Made by a program: the position numbers and the translations under genes
NCBI RefSeq assembly: GCF_003955685.1
Contig: NZ_RXHJ01000017.1
Span: 1-64,000 of the forward strand
From: Corynebacterium hylobatis
Lineage (GTDB): Bacteria > Actinomycetota > Actinomycetes > Mycobacteriales > Mycobacteriaceae
DNA length: 64,000 nucleotides
Reading direction: 5' to 3'
Shown here: piece by piece, positions 63,452-64,000 of the stretch
Layout: each line of letters opens with the position of its first letter
How positions within the stretch are numbered: the stretch's first letter is position 1
The notes under the pieces: generated by a model
The model's database searches: none
The model's input: the letters and a program-made list of their open reading frames with translations, nothing else
What the model was told of the DNA's origin: nothing

Positions 63452-64000
63452 CTACCAGCGACGCAGATAGGCGATGCGGTCGCGCAGCTGCTCGGCGGTG
63501 CACAGCGCGGTGGGCGGTCCGCCGCAGGCGTTGCGCGCCTCGGTGTGGATCGCACCGTGCGGCCGACCGCTGCGTCCGGCGGTGATGGAGACGATGGCGT
63601 TGAGCTCCTTGCGCAGCTGCGGGATCTCGTCGCTGGCGACCCGCTCCGCGGCGGCCACATTGCCGGCCGAGCGGCGGGCCTCCGCATCGGCGCGGGCGAT
63701 CTCCTCCCGGCGGCGCTCCTGCTCATCGCGGGCGTCGAGCTGCTCCTCCTGCCGCTTGCGCAGCAGGGCCTTCATCTGGTCGGCGTCGAGAAGCCCGGGC
63801 AGGCCGAGGTAGTCGGCCTCCTCGTCGGAGCCCGCGAAGGTGGCGGTGCCGTAGGTGGAACCGTCGTAGATCAGTGAATCGAGTTCCGCTTCAGCGCCGA
63901 GGGATTCGTAGGCGGGTTCCTCGTCCTTCTCGTTCTCCTCCCGGTTGGCCTCAGCGAGGGCCTCATCATCCCAGCCTTCCTCGGGGCGGTCGGGCTTGCC
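63452..64000 (-). CDS. C-terminal part of a probable SF2 (DEAD/DEAH) helicase, cut by the window edge
   Basis: The frame is open from the stop near 63452 through the right edge (182 codons visible), so the start is outside the window. Visible sequence: an acidic stretch (EANREENEKDEE), YLGLPGLLDADQM, a charged helical segment (RKRQEEQLDARDEQERRRE), and a conserved-looking end IPQLRKELNAIVSITAGRSG, PHGAIHTEARNACGGPP and TAEQLRDRIAYLRRW. That ending resembles the C-terminus of actinobacterial DEAD/DEAH helicases with a restriction-type ATPase domain. No helicase motif itself is in view. Confidence 0.55.
   Translation of the reverse strand, partial: GKPDRPEEGWDDEALAEANREENEKDEEPAYESLGAEAELDSLIYDGSTYGTATFAGSDEEADYLGLPGLLDADQMKALLRKRQEEQLDARDEQERRREEIARADAEARRSAGNVAAAERVASDEIPQLRKELNAIVSITAGRSGRPHGAIHTEARNACGGPPTALCTAEQLRDRIAYLRRW

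Overview
This 64 kb window is a high-GC chromosomal segment from a Corynebacterium. The evidence is gene content and gene order. It carries PIM and arabinan glycosyltransferases (pimA, patA, pgsA, aftC), actinobacterial Rel, HemQ, the actinobacterial families DUF3000, DUF3093, DUF3710 and DUF4193, a luciferase/FMN-reductase pair of the CE1758/CE1759 type, and many leaderless genes. The hisS-rel-secDF-ruvABC-pimA-thrS and ribD-aftC-msrB-hemQ-rnd-dxs-dut-suhB-ppgK-sigA blocks follow the C. glutamicum / Mycobacterium order as I remember it. I cannot name the species.

Layout: 1-9.4 kb is accessory-like. It holds a RutE-like nitroreductase, an SNF2 helicase, a vanillyl-alcohol-oxidase-type flavoenzyme with an AraC regulator (this pair is flanked by 23-bp direct repeats), a HEPN-like/CBS protein, the luciferase-type oxidoreductase and FMN reductase pair, and a transglutaminase-like protein. 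From 9.4 to 13.9 kb a tight four-gene operon combines a sugar kinase, an acireductone dioxygenase, an enolase-phosphatase and a GlpD-like dehydrogenase, with a perfect palindrome in front of it. From 14 to 29.9 kb are hisS, a metallo-hydrolase, tpx, a cyclophilin, a small secreted protein, rel-apt, a peptide-binding lipoprotein, secF-secD-yajC, ruvB-ruvA-ruvC and yebC. From 30 to 43.2 kb are tesB, pdxS (without pdxT), a GT-C mannosyltransferase, the phosphatidylinositol-mannoside operon (thrS-HIT-pgsA-patA-pimA), a CopC/PCuAC/DyP copper-peroxidase operon and an NAD-binding epimerase-like protein. A tRNA array (Val, Gly, Val, Gly, Cys, Val, Gly) occupies 43.3-44.2 kb. From 44.2 to 58.5 kb runs ribD-like, aftC, msrB, hemQ, DUF3000, rnd, dxs, an RNA methyltransferase, DUF3710, dut, DUF3093, DUF4193, suhB, ppgK and sigA. 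The right end has an MMPL transporter with a TetR regulator, a DUF418 and a DUF4190 membrane protein, and the C-terminal part of a probable helicase cut by the window edge.

The most interesting points are these: the kinase/acireductone/GlpD operon, which has the last two steps of methionine salvage but not the usual isomerase and dehydratase; the repeat-flanked oxidase cassette inserted between a helicase and a HEPN-CBS gene; a hairpin plus U-tract in the secD leader; and a recurring arrangement in which the TAG stop codon of one gene doubles as the start of the -10 box of a leaderless downstream gene. I saw no CRISPR array, transposase, integrase or rRNA.
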